A stretch of 64,000 bases of DNA from Bimastos eiseni (lineage: Eukaryota; Annelida; Clitellata; Crassiclitellata; Lumbricidae). Made by a program: the position numbers and the translations under genes. The notes under the pieces are model-generated. The model was not told the DNA's origin, did no database searches, and was given only the letters and a program-made list of their open reading frames with translations. Location: contig OY365811.1 in assembly GCA_959347315.1 (NCBI GenBank), positions 43,058,991 to 43,122,990 of the forward strand, read 5' to 3'. Below are positions 11,474-21,599 of the stretch, in pieces (position 1 is the stretch's first letter; each line of letters starts with the position of its first letter).

Positions 11474-12327
11474 GTACACCGCTATCACACAACCTCTACG
11501 TTACGCCAAACAGCGCAACTCCAAACGAGTCTACGTGATGCTGGCGTTGGTCTGGATCGTCTCAGTCGCCATATCATCCCCGATCGCATTCGGAATGAAC
11601 TACACTGACAGACGCCAAAACCAACATCCGTCTCTCTGCATCTTCTACAACGCAGACTTCATCATCTTCTCCTCAATGGGGTCCTTTTATATTCCTTGCT
11701 TGGTAATGCTCCTTCTCTACATTCGCATGTTCCGGACTATCCGTCAACGGGCCCGTCTCTCCGTTCTTCGCAGGGCATCAACGCGACCGGACACCGACAG
11801 CCCAAGACGGACGTTGAGCGATCGGAGTCGAGGAGACAAGGAGGCGATGGCGTTGCGCCAGAAGGGGAGAGTCGACTCTGGCCCAGCGGAGGAAGGGACC
11901 TTGAGAGGGGAGAGAGCGTTGACGACCAGTGAGAGATGGAGGGCGAGCGAGAGCCTCGATGAGGCCAGCTGCCCTCTGTGCGAGCGGGCGGGCCAACGCG
12001 ACGACAACGGCAGCGAGTCGACTACAGGAGTCGAGCTCATGCCTCTGCCGCCACCTACCGAATGTCACGGAACCAAACGTCTTCCATGCAATGAATGCGG
12101 CGAGGCTCCACTTAGCGAGCGTCGCAGGACTTCTAGCGTACTCGTGGCACCGCCTGGTGAATGCAATGACGATGAACGCAAAAAGGCGTCTGGCTATCTG
12201 AGGACTGCTAGGATGAGTGTTACAAAGCTGAACTGGTATCTGCGTCAATGGCCGAGCCAATCGAGAAAGGATCGGTCGGCAACGAGGAGGGAACGCAAGG
12301 CTACGAAGACCCTAGCCATCGTACTTG
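11474..12327 (+). CDS. Dop2R: D2-like dopamine receptor, exon with TM4, TM5 and third intracellular loop
   Basis: This 854-bp exon continues from the split Arg of DRY (residues 38-322 of the partial product). It gives DRYTAITQPLRY, TM4 (about 59-77, with the conserved Trp), ECL2 with its disulfide Cys (LCIFYN, Cys at 93), and TM5 with the Ser cluster that contacts catechol hydroxyls (FSSMGSFYIP, 103-112). A long third intracellular loop follows (about 125-313, rich in Arg, Ser, Glu and Pro), then the start of TM6 (RKATKTLAIVL). A loop near 190 residues and a short tail are usual for D2-like Gi-coupled receptors. The exon ends in phase 1 at CTTG before GTAAGC. Reading through the donor would end after three more codons, so splicing is required. 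The loop is more GC-rich than the surrounding DNA. Confidence 0.95.
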
Positions 12328-12336
12328 GTAAGCACT

Positions 12337-12480
12337 GACTGGGGCAGGGAGCGCTCCTGGATGGTGACCCTGAAGGAGGGGCTATATAAATCTTCGTAAT
12401 GAATGAATGATTGAGCGAGTGAATGTGTGAATTAATGAATTAATGGAATGATGGATTATTGAACGAACGAATGAATGAAT
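12337..12480 (+). mobile_element. LINE (CR1/L2-like) 3' end fragment
   Basis: The block CAGGGAGCGCTCCTGGATGG, then CTGAAGGAGGGGCTATATAA and ATCTTCGTAATGAATGAATG, is the 3' untranslated end plus (ATGA)n tail of the same family seen inverted at 13508-14040 and 16250-16430. It begins 10 bp after the exon donor. Only the last 60 or so bases before the tail are kept. Confidence 0.75.
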
Positions 12481-13077
12481 GACTGAACACAGATACTGAT
12501 GATTTAAGCGTAATTGTAAACCTATGTTATGCATACACAGTTCTGTCTGTAACTTGTTTACAGCTTCACAGGACATAATTTCCAAATTAAGAAACAGATT
12601 TTTAGTAAGAATTCTAAAGATTTCGCTGCGAATAATTACTATCAAGACGCACTTCTAAATATGTTTTATATTTAGTTACATGTACAATTGTACAATTCCA
12701 TGCAAACACTGCATCCTTATAATCCTAAGCACGCCTAAAGGTCACTTCTGTGTACTGTTTGCGTGTAATATTTATAATTCTGAATTAATAATCAGGTTTT
12801 GAAGCCGTCATTTCATTGTTTTGTCAAGATTACGCACTGATAGAAGAATGGCGACGCTAATGCCCTTTGCGATGTATAGGTTGCGTGCATTTTAGGCGCA
12901 CAAATTGATAAGCTGACAACAAATAATAATAATAATAATAATAAAATTATTGTTTACATTATTATTCAAAAGAGAAACATGAATGAATGATCAATAAACA
13001 CTTAATATAATTGTTTAATCAAAGCAGAAATGAAAAGCTTAAAGTAGCTACTTAAACAATTAATACGTAATTGTTCA

Positions 13078-13298
13078 AACTTCCATCAATTAAGAGGAAC
13101 TAATTGGTTTTAGTTAGGATGACAAGAACTCAATAAAAAGACTACAGACAAATATACTGCCAACTTCCATCAATTAAGAGGAACTAATTGGTTTTAGTTA
13201 GGATGACAAGAACTCAATAAAAAGACTACAGACAAATATACTGCCAACTTCCATCAATTAAGAGGAACTAATTGGTTTTAGTTAGGATGACAAGAACT
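13078..13298. repeat. 84-bp tandem repeat, 2.6 copies
   Basis: Units start at 13078, 13162 and 13246 with AACTTCCATCAATTAAGAGG. I see no differences between units, so the duplication is recent. The third copy stops after CAAGAACT. Confidence 0.97.
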
Positions 13299-13424
13299 AT
13301 TGCCGTTTCCTACATACTTTGATGAATAATTTAATGTGTGTGTATCCTCAGGCGAAGACAAACAAAACGTTACATGAAATAATAATGAGCAGAAGGCAAT
13401 AGTACAGTCTGTTGGGCGTTTCTG

Positions 13425-13505
13425 ACGTGGGTAAATTTGACGGGCGTTTTTGGCCGGGTGCTTATGACGGGGCGCTTATAACGGGGCGCTTATGACGGGG
13501 CGCCC
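13425..13505. repeat. Short GC-rich tandem (GACGGGGCGCTTAT)
   Basis: Three to five degenerate 14-15 bp units with GGGCG cores lie directly against the 3' tail of the inverted LINE piece. The unit may derive from AGGGGCGC-like LINE tail sequence. Its GC content contrasts with the intron. Confidence 0.75.
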
Positions 13506-13507
13506 TT

Positions 13508-14040
13508 ATTTATTCATTCATTTCGAAGATTTATATAGGGCCCCTTCAAGGCTACTACTCAGGAGCGCTCCCGACTCCAGCACCTTTAAAAAGAACAGTT
13601 TTAAGGCAAGTATAAAATGAGTCTGAGTGGACCCTTGGTGACAATCACAACGCCAACAAGAGCATGTTTCAGAGCAAAGGGCTAACCACTGAGAAGGCAC
13701 GATTCTGTTTGGTAGTTGTACGGGCAAATTGGACAATGACCATGCCTCGCTCAGTAGAGCGTACAGAGAGGCGACACAGTACACTCAAAGTAGAGTAACA
13801 GAGATCGTGAAGATAGGCAGAGGCGAGACCTAGCAAGGACCGCCATACCAAAGAGATGATACGGTACGAGATTCGCTGTTGGAGGGGAAGCCAGTGGAGC
13901 ACATCCAGCATATAGCCGGAGACATGGTCAAATTTAGGAATGCGTCCAACAAGACGTGCAGCAGAACGCATGACCCGCTCCAGGCACCGCAAACGCCCAG
14001 CTGGAAGGCCTGCATAGATTGAACAAACAGGTTCAACATA
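13508..14040 (-). mobile_element. 5'-truncated LINE (CR1/L2-like), C-terminal reverse transcriptase region
   Basis: On the minus strand this encodes the conserved end of a LINE ORF2: SIYAGLPAGRL, RLRCLERVMRSAARLVGR, VLHWLPLQQRI, SLVWRSLLGLASAYL, then RAFSVVSPLLWN. The last part needs small frame changes. The order and spacing match the post-palm region of CR1/L2-type elements. The 3' end (near 13508-13580) reads GGGAGCGCTCCTGAGTAGTA and CCCTATATAAATCTTCGAAA, then ATGAATAAATA. The 5' truncation point is near 14040, next to the acceptor of receptor exon 14085. The same truncated element with the same junction recurs at 27108-27616. Confidence 0.88.
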
Positions 14041-14084
14041 TCTACTATTACGTATACAGTGTTTTGCTTTGTTTGTTTGTTTAG

Positions 14085-14320
14085 CTGTCTTCCTGTTCTG
14101 TTGGGTTCCATTCTTTACGCTGAACATCATAAACGCCGTCTGTATACGATACAACCTGTTCGATATGTCTGTCATCTGCCACATACCGCCTTCTCTCTTC
14201 TCCTTCTTCGTCTGGCTAGGATACATCAACAGCTCCATCAATCCCATCATCTATACCATCTTCAACGTCGAATTCCGAAGGACATTCGACCGTCTACTAC
14301 GAAGACCATGCAACAGCTAA
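14085..14320 (+). CDS. Dop2R: D2-like dopamine receptor, last exon with TM6, TM7 and helix 8
   Basis: This 236-bp exon completes the Ala codon of TM6 and encodes residues 323-400. It contains the CWxP toggle (FLFCWVPFF), TM7 with NSSINPIIYTIF (NPxxY at 375-379), and helix 8 (FNVEFRRTFDRLLRR). The tail ends Cys-Asn-Ser and then TAA. A tail that stops within a few residues of a membrane-proximal Cys is typical of D2-like receptors. The acceptor is TTTGTTTAG. No better frame exists. The first 155 bp (to 14239) are exactly duplicated at 27661-27815. Confidence 0.95.
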
Positions 14321-14325
14321 AGACT

Positions 14326-14640
14326 TTAACTGGATGTTACCATTGAACAGATGTTCCGCTTAACCGGATTTTTCACTTGATCGGTTGTTGCCCTTGACCG
14401 GATGTTGCCCATGACCGGATGTTGCCCTTGACCGGATATTGCCCTTGACCGGTTATTGCCCTTGACCAGATATTGCCCTTGACCGGATATTGCCCTTGAC
14501 CGGATGTTGCCCATGGCCGGTTGTTCGCTTAACCGGATGTTCTTCTACATCGGATGTTACCTGTGTCCGGATGTAACCTTTGACCGATTGTCTACCTAAA
14601 ACGGATTTTTACATAGACCGGATATTCCCTGGACCAGATG
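14326..14640. repeat. 17-bp degenerate minisatellite in the receptor 3' UTR
   Basis: Units of TTGACCGGATGTTGCCC and variants (CCGGATATT, CCGGTTATT, CCAGATATT) repeat about 18 times. Units are clean from 14390 to 14520 and more degenerate at both ends. It starts within a few bases of the stop codon, so it is probably transcribed as 3' UTR. Confidence 0.88.
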
Positions 14641-15005
14641 TTTCACGAACTGGATGTCATAGAACAGGGCGATATACGTGCTAAGTAAAACAGTCCACTA
14701 AATGTCTATATAGACTGGAGACTATTTATTATCAGTGGTTAAATTACCGAAAGCAACTATTATCAGCGAGAACCATGCAGCATTGCTTCCTAAAGATTTA
14801 ATTGGCTTTTGATGCCATCAGATGCTATTCAACTTATTCGATTCATTTACAATCGTTGCACACCTGTAAAAGACTTGTATAAAAAATATAAATACATTGC
14901 TCATATACAATATATTAGTTCAAAAGGCTTCAATTATAATTCATTTGGATTTTCATCCGCTACAGAAGCAAAAACGCTTAACAAAAGGATATGCAGTGGA
15001 GATGT

Positions 15006-15011
15006 AATAAA
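15006..15011 (+). promoter_or_regulatory. Candidate polyadenylation signal AATAAA
   Basis: This is an AATAAA on the plus strand after the receptor stop, giving a 3' UTR of about 0.7 kb. The region is AT-rich, so such a hexamer is expected by chance and support is weak. Confidence 0.25.
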
Positions 15012-15117
15012 AAGAGGTGTCCAGAATATGCTTAAAATAATAGATTTTGTTTATGTTCTAACTGACAAACCCTAGAGTGAAAGAATGATGACAAGTTACT
15101 TACTGATGGCCGCCATG

Positions 15118-15322
15118 CAATATTTATATATTTATATATTTATATTTATATGTATATATGAATTATAAAATATATGTATTTAACGGTGTCTAATATATAT
15201 ATATATATATGTATTATATATATTTATATATATATTATATATATATATTTATATATATATACTATATATTTATATTTATAATATATATATATATATATAT
15301 ATATGTTAGACACCGTTAAATT
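15118..15322. repeat. AT-rich foldback element with TTAACGGTGTCTAA arms
   Basis: ATTTAACGGTGTCTAA at 15178-15193 is mirrored by TTAGACACCGTTAAAT at 15306-15321. The interior is almost pure TA. The arm end GGTGTC is the same short word found at many places in 15-33 kb. It is likely a small MITE. Confidence 0.75.
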
Positions 15323-16094
15323 ACACAATACAGAGGCTATAAATATTTGTGCTTTGAGATTATAATGTCCTGCTGACACCTTTACTTAACAAAATGTGAC
15401 CAAATGAACTAATGTCAATGAAGAAAACAAATAAAACAAAATTAATGAGGATTTGACGACATTGGATATTGAACTTTATAAACCTAAGCTACCGATTACT
15501 AGAACTTCGCCGATGCTCGGTCTCTGATATTGGATATGTGTATATCCGCCACTACAATGCCTGCTGTAGTGTCTGTCCTGTCCTGGAGAACAAGGGAGGT
15601 TAATGCTCATAATTTTTCTTTTGACACAGTGTCGTTAAACATAAGCTTACATCGTTTTTTGCTTTGGTCTAATGGAAATAACTTAACTTTGCACACCTTT
15701 AAAATTGTTGACAACAATATATTTATTCATATCGTTAATTAATTAAATATAGTCCGTTCATTTGTCTCTAACTGTCGTAGCGCCACCTTTTCTCATTCTC
15801 GGCATATGTAGTCTTGCTATTAGAACGATACAATAAAACGTGCCCACAGTCAGTCAACCGTTTGGAGACAGACATAAGCAGATCAAAAGTTAACAACCGA
15901 ATCAGACAGAGACAGAGAGAGAGAGACACAAAATATGGAGAGAGAAATACCGAGACAGATACACAGAGTCGAAAGCGATAACAGGTACAAGGACACGGGG
16001 CCAGAGAATTCATTGACGATGCAATAGCTGCAATGTGATAAAACACCTTTTTAAAGACAAATTTTTGCTATAAAATTTATGAAGCACGGTAAGC
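15323..16094. other. Non-coding, no gene seen
   Basis: Unique AT-rich sequence with a GACA/AGAG tract at 15900-15965. Frames at 15530-15742 and 15768-16046 show no domain. Confidence 0.5.
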
Positions 16095-16172
16095 AATTTT
16101 TTGTCGACGGCAACGGCCTCTGTTGTCATAAGATGTCGTTAAACCCTGGATCCATCCATCCATCCATCCATC
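16095..16172 (+). repeat. Dispersed repeat with ATGTCGTTAAACCCTGGATCC box
   Basis: The order GTCGACGGCAACGGCCTCTG, then TCATAAGATGTCGTTAAACC, then CTGGATCC and (ATCC)n recurs inverted at 21530-21595. Partial copies lie at 31730-31770 and 32395-32450, with weaker ones at 21085-21125 and 32285-32345. The simple ATCC tail points to a SINE or LINE 3' end. Confidence 0.65.
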
Positions 16173-16249
16173 TACCACGTCTTCTAAAATTGCGAACTAA
16201 TTTTTCAGAGAAACTTTGTTTAGTCTGAATGGAGATCTTTTCAAAATCT

Positions 16250-16430
16250 ATGTAGAATTCATTCATTTATTACGAAAGTCTATGTTTAGCGTCTCTTCAA
16301 GGTGACTACTCAGAAGCGCTCCCCACTCCAGCGCAGCCAAATAGTCGTTTTAAAATGAGAGAGGGAGGCTTGAGACAAGGTTCTAGTGTGAGGACGAGGA
16401 ATAAAACCCGGTTCAGACGAAGTGTAGTGC
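16250..16430 (-). mobile_element. LINE (CR1/L2-like) 3' end fragment, inverted
   Basis: The minus strand reads GGGAGCGCTTCTGAGTAGTC and ACCTTGAAGAGACGC, then AAATGAATG units. This is the same 3' family as 12337 and 13508. Sequence upstream of it on the minus strand is LINE-like but too decayed to read. Confidence 0.65.
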
Positions 16431-17268
16431 ACTTGTTCGATTGAATAGAAAATACAGTAAATACCATGACATGGAAGAGAGCGAGGGGGTATGGTGATCG
16501 GGTAGATAAGGGTGATTGGATGGTAGAGACTTTGTGAGAATGCGTTGAATGGGAGTGTAGCCAGGAGTTACGTATTACTAAATTACATTGTAATTGAATT
16601 ACTTTGGGGATTTTCAGCTAATGAAGTCATTCGAGGTCGAATTGATTTTATGCTAGCCTGGTGAGGATGGTACAATTAACAATTTCGAACAATGACTGAG
16701 TTATGATTCTTTAATCCTTATACTGCCATTGTCCGTTCTCAGGTCGTAGGTCTAATGCAAGTTCCAAGTTAGAGGATGGTCATACTCGTCATCTGTGAGG
16801 GAAACATCGTCTTTAAACAGCAACTAACCAATTTTTTCCAGGTTGGAACCAGACCTAAGCTAGTGGACAAAGGAGGGCTACGCTAAGAATAATCGATTTA
16901 ACTTGGCTATGTTTAACGGAAATTTTTGGTATAACTCAATGGCGATAATCGAGTGATAACTTTGCTTTTATTTATCTTGAAGTTGATTATACTAGATAAA
17001 GTTGAATGGATTGTCCCTCTGGCGATGTTAAATAATGTTCAACTAAAATGTAGATGCGCTCAATTGTTGCAAATTATAGATGTCCTTAGACACCTTTAAA
17101 ACATAACCAAATGCCAAAATAAATATGGGAACTCTTCCATCATAATATATGTGACCCGAAAGTTCTTCCTCCTCTGGCTGTCCTTATCATAAAATAGAGC
17201 TATCGCATTCAAATGCCATAGTGCATGTTCACATACATCTGTCACTGTGCTAGTGAGAGTTCCTAGAC
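16431..17268. other. Non-coding, no gene seen
   Basis: No coding signal. The word GACACCTTTAAAA of the dispersed short motif occurs at 17088. Confidence 0.5.
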
Positions 17269-18201
17269 CAGGGTTTCCCAATCTCTTTTGACCACGGAAC
17301 CCTTTTGATCAAAATATTTTTGGCAGAACCCCTATTCAAAACTGAACACAAACGCTTTAGAATGCAGACATTCATAGGTGTCTAGGCACAGATTATATTA
17401 GCAATAACACAGATATGGCATAATATGAATTCTCTTTCATAGATGAAGTTATGCCCAGATGTTAGACGAAAAGTCTCATATGAAAAATTTGTAGAATTCG
17501 TTTTAAATTGTCTTAAGCTTATTCGTAAGCAATGTTACGAAGTAAACCGCAGCTCAAAACAGAGAAACTTATAAGCCAAGTTTAAAACTGCTTAATTTTT
17601 ACTAAGCCTTAGTTTCTTCTTCAGGCAAGGTTTGTTGATGCTTGGTTTGATGCTAGGAATTCTTACATCTGATGCATAGTTTAGTCAATTTCTGTATTTT
17701 GTTTTTATTGAAGACGGAGCAGACACGACATCTAGCCCTGTATCACGTGCTTTTAAACCAGGATACTGTTCTGTTACATTAGCGTCAATAAAAATAGTTG
17801 AAGCGCTTGCTTTATTCCTTAGGCCTATAGCTGTCTGTTTACTCAGCGACCCGTATTCTAACTTTAATAAATTCAAAATACTGCTACCTAAGATAACTTC
17901 ACAAAAAACTCTTGTTAAACAAATAACTTCACTAAATTTAAGCAACATAGTTGAGGCTTCACTGCTTATGCGCCTTACAGCTTTACATCTAATTATTTAT
18001 AATGCTCTCGCCAGCTTTCAAGCTAGAATATATACATGTAAGGACACTTTGTAGGCCTACATTTTATAAAAGTGACCGATATACAATTTATGTAGAATTA
18101 TATTTTCAGAAAATTTGCGCACAATGAAGGTTTTCTGCGGAATCCTTGTCATCAGCTCACGGAACCCTAGGGATCCGCTAAACACAGTTTGGGTAACACT
18201 G
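17269..18201. mobile_element. Non-autonomous hAT element, about 0.93 kb
   Basis: The left end is CAGGGTTTCCCAATCT followed by GACCACGGAACCC. The inverse of the right end is CAGTGTTACCCAAACT, with GGTTCCGTG further in. CAGNGTTNCCCAA termini are typical of hAT (Charlie/Tip100-like) elements. The interior holds an 87-residue minus frame (17685-17948) without a recognisable transposase domain, so it is called non-autonomous. I could not find a matching 8-bp duplication at the flanks (TCCTAGAC and GCTTAATG), which suggests age. Confidence 0.72.
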
Positions 18202-19160
18202 GCTTAATGAAGGACAAATTAATATATTTAGTAGGCGTATATGTAGCCTTCAATTAGATATTTTAGTCATGGTGTCGAACAAGACCAAGATTATTTCAAT
18301 AGGGTGGTCAACCTACGTATACTGCAACAGAATTAGCTAGAACAGCAACTACAAGTACTTCCACGACTACTACTTCCAATTCCAATTATTACATTGCTCT
18401 GCCATTACTCCACCTATGTGAGTGTCAGCATCCAGACGAGAGAACGAATGAGAGTGACCTTAATGGTCATTATCATTTTCATAGCTTCAGTGTTGGCACG
18501 TTTTCTGCTCAACCAAAGGAGCTGTTTTGAGGAGATCTGCTCTTTTTCATTGCAAGACTAACGATCTTCTAAACATACGATCGGTTTTTTTTATTTTTCT
18601 CATTCTTTTCTCGTTTTTCTCACTTTATATATCAATATTTAGAATATAAAAAGTGGTGTGCTGAACATAATTATGCGGTTTAGTTACATAATAACAACAG
18701 CGTTCGTTTAGTTGCATTTAGTAGGCCTATAATTATACGGATGTAAGTTATCATGGAGTCGAATGTAATTGTAAGGCAGACATCAAAGGCGGAATCGTGT
18801 TTTATTTTCAACTTAAATATGGTGATGCTTTGACTAATTGGTTATGAATATTGGACATCAGAGGTGATATCTAACGGTCACTAGTAATCATGCTAACAAT
18901 TGCCATTGTTTAGAATCAACACGACAGCATTTTAAAACCATATATTATAACATCGATATAATTCGTTAACGACGTGTTGCATATAATTAGGTATAAATTC
19001 GTGGTTAAAACATTAAGCAATGTCAAGTTAAATTAAAAGATAACAAAAGTTATCACAGGTTTGTGGTTAAAGGATAACTAGATTAGCTCAGGACCACGAA
19101 GGCTTTTATTTCAGTGAGATCTTTATTTGGTCAAATACGTAAGTAGGTATCTTTAATGAC
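18202..19160. other. Non-coding AT-rich DNA
   Basis: No domain, no splice-supported frame and no clear repeat were found in this stretch. Confidence 0.5.
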
Positions 19161-19164
19161 GCTT

Positions 19165-19240
19165 TGTAAGTGTCGCCCTCCTCATTTCATCCGACTTGTT
19201 ACTGGCACCACAATAGTGTTATGCATGGGTGGGATTCGGT
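19165..19240 (-). repeat. Dispersed SINE-like element, copy 2
   Basis: The minus strand gives CCACCCATGCATAACACTAT, TGGTGCCAGTAAC, then ATGAGGAGGGCGACAC. The upstream blocks match copy 4 at 26268, so the unit extends at least 35 bp 5' of the GTGCCAG core. Confidence 0.6.
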
Positions 19241-21160
19241 GTGTATTTAAATATAGTGTAAGCTTTAGAAATGTTAAGGCCGCGCAGAGTGGGTATTTCT
19301 AAACTGAGCGAGAAGCCAATTTATAAAGAAACAAAAAATATATTTTTAAAGGTATCCACGTACAGTGAATTTCCGCATGTGGATTCTGTTCAAAGTGGAT
19401 GTCGACTAAGCTATACGTGTTTTATTACATGATTATTAATAACCGCTTTTCTTCATTTGGAAAATACACATGAACGCAGTAGGTGCCAAACAAAAAACGT
19501 GCCAAAAAACAAAGGCGTCATACAATATCTTAGCCCGGAAGCTTCACAATAACGAAAGACCTTGGAATTGAACGTGTTTGTTGATTTTTGTCAATGGAGA
19601 GGCCGAATTCAGTAGGCCTCTGTACAGTTATAAATTATAATGTAGACCTTCAAAATTTCTCAGCACCACAAAATAGTTGAGCACCAGCTTAAACTAAATT
19701 TCAAATCCATGCATGCAATGCACTAGTAAGTCTCTTATAAACGACACTATGCTACAACATTACGTCAACTTCCTCCTTCTTCCTGGCTTCTTAAGTCACT
19801 TTTTCATCGGTTCTTATCTGGGATCTGTAATTGTAGTCAATAGTCCCGTGTCGCATCCTTCACGATCTGCTCCCTCCTCGCAAGATCACACCATACAATA
19901 TGCGCCCCAGGCCACATGACCTCATCCTACTTAGAGTTGATGCCTTTGAAAAGAAATCTTTATCACGCAAATGTTATTCGATTTTCTTAAAAAATTATAA
20001 GCTAATTATGCATTTGCTGGTTTGCTGGTAGTCTAATATAGAATATTCTTACTTGCTTACTTAAGCTGCACTACATACATGAAATTGGTATTTTTCAGCC
20101 ATGCATTGAACACCTTTATCTTGATTCCTTTGCATATGAGACTAATAGACTGGTTTTTTAAAATCATATTGCTAACCAACTTGGTCTGTTCGTAACTACT
20201 GTGCACTGATGATATATTTGTCAAGAGAATTTTCAATTCGTGAACGGTCTTTGACGCTTTTAAAAATGTATGCTATTGCTTTTACCTTTTGCAAGCGACT
20301 GTGCTTTTGCTGGTAGTCCAATGATGAATGTTCTTACTTACTAAGCTCCTCACGTTGGATAAATTGTGATTATCATAAATATCACTTAATAACTTACAAA
20401 CATGCGTTTTAAAGGTGTCCAATTTTCTACTCGAAACTAACAGATCGGAAAACCATGCGTAGATCTGAAAATCGCGTATGACAGTGGCGCCACCTGCATC
20501 ATCTGTATTATATTTTATGACTTTTTTGATGATGTCGAAATTGATTTGCCTCGCAATGTTTAATTATTTAATTATTTAATTTTAAGAGATTGCAATTGAT
20601 TTTAGGGTGCACTCATTTCTACGAAGAATAACAGAGTCCGATTATTCCTTACTAGACTACCAGCAAAAGCACAAAAAGTGTGTACCATGTTGCTTAGAAA
20701 CGGTTGTCATGGCAGATCAGTTGGACGCTACAATCAATCAAACACTAACTAGAAATTGCTGATAATTCATTTAAACGTATTCGCATTTTTATCATATTTT
20801 CTCTTATTAGTGTAAATAACCACTTTTCACAGCGTAAGATTTCGTTAAATTGTTTTAATCAATCCAGTGGAATATTTTATTGTCCATATATTGGTTAAAA
20901 CTCAATAATCGTATAAGATCATGTCAGTCGTAAGATGTCGCTAAACATCGACACTATCATTTTGAATGAAAATTGTTAAACTTGAACACCTTTTGAACGT
21001 TTTTCATGTGTGCAATATAACAGCGGAAGAGGTAAATAAAATGATACTGCGAATACATTAAAATCAATTCAATTCACAGAGGTTTAACGACGTCGTATGG
21101 CAACAATGGCCGTTGACGTCTTTACAATATTGATTCATTTATTTAATTGATATTGGCCAA
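19241..21160. other. Non-coding, short dispersed repeats only
   Basis: Contains the block TAAGATGTCGCTAAACATCG at about 20930-20950, followed by GAACACCTTTTGAACG (20993-21010). This pair recurs at 32550-32650 (GCCGCTAAGCATCG and GGACACCTTTTGAATG). No gene is seen. Confidence 0.55.
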
Positions 21161-21169
21161 TCGCTCTTC

Positions 21170-21420
21170 TGATTGTTTTTGTATAATTTTTCCTCTTCAG
21201 TATTCTTCTCCTTTTTTCTCTTTTTTGTTTTCTTTATAATTTTTCCTATCTTTCTTTTTGTATATTTTTTGGTATTTCGTATTTTTTGGTCACTTGGACT
21301 CTTTTTTGACCTCTTTTAGCTCTTTTTCCCTTTCTGTCTTTTTTCCTTTTTCTTTTATTTATTTTTTGATATATTGGATTTTTTGGCCGCTTGGGCTCTT
21401 TTCTGGCTTCATAGGCTCTT
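21170..21420. repeat. T-rich pyrimidine tract
   Basis: The plus strand is T-rich (TTTTTCCTCT, TTTTTTCTCT) with repeated TTTTTTGG/CTCTTTT blocks. The Phe/Leu-rich frame across it is not treated as a gene. Confidence 0.6.
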
Positions 21421-21529
21421 TTGGTCCATATATCTTTGAACCATTATTTACAATTATTTGCAATCATTTGTCTAACCTATCAAAGAACAATATATATTTA
21501 TATGTATAGATGTGTACATACGCATTCAA

Positions 21530-21595
21530 TGGGGGATCCAGGGTTTAACGACAGCTTATGACAACATAGACCGTTACCGTCGACACAAATTTGCT
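21530..21595 (-). repeat. Inverted copy of the GTCGTTAAACCCTGGATCC repeat
   Basis: It reads on the minus strand GTCGACGGTAACGGTC, TTGTCATAAGCTGTCGTTAA and ACCCTGGATCCCCC, a clear match to 16095-16172. Confidence 0.7.
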
Positions 21596-21599
21596 TGGC

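Larger units (their letters stand above)
12328..14084 (+). other. Receptor intron between TM5 and TM6-7 exons
   Basis: This 1,757-bp intron has a GTAAGC donor and a pyrimidine-rich acceptor (GTTTGTTTGTTTAG). It is phase 1, restoring an Ala in TM6. It contains a LINE 3' end near its donor, a large inverted LINE piece up to about 40 bp before its acceptor, an 84-bp tandem repeat and a short GC-rich repeat. AAT units lie at 12915-12945. Confidence 0.9.

Noticed and set aside
11744..12260. Minus-strand frames opposite the receptor third loop exon
   Set aside because: Shadows of the GC-rich coding exon on the plus strand.
13830..14346. Plus and minus frames spanning the LINE and exon border as one gene
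   Set aside because: The minus 193-residue frame simply runs from antisense exon sequence into the LINE ORF. The two parts have different origins.
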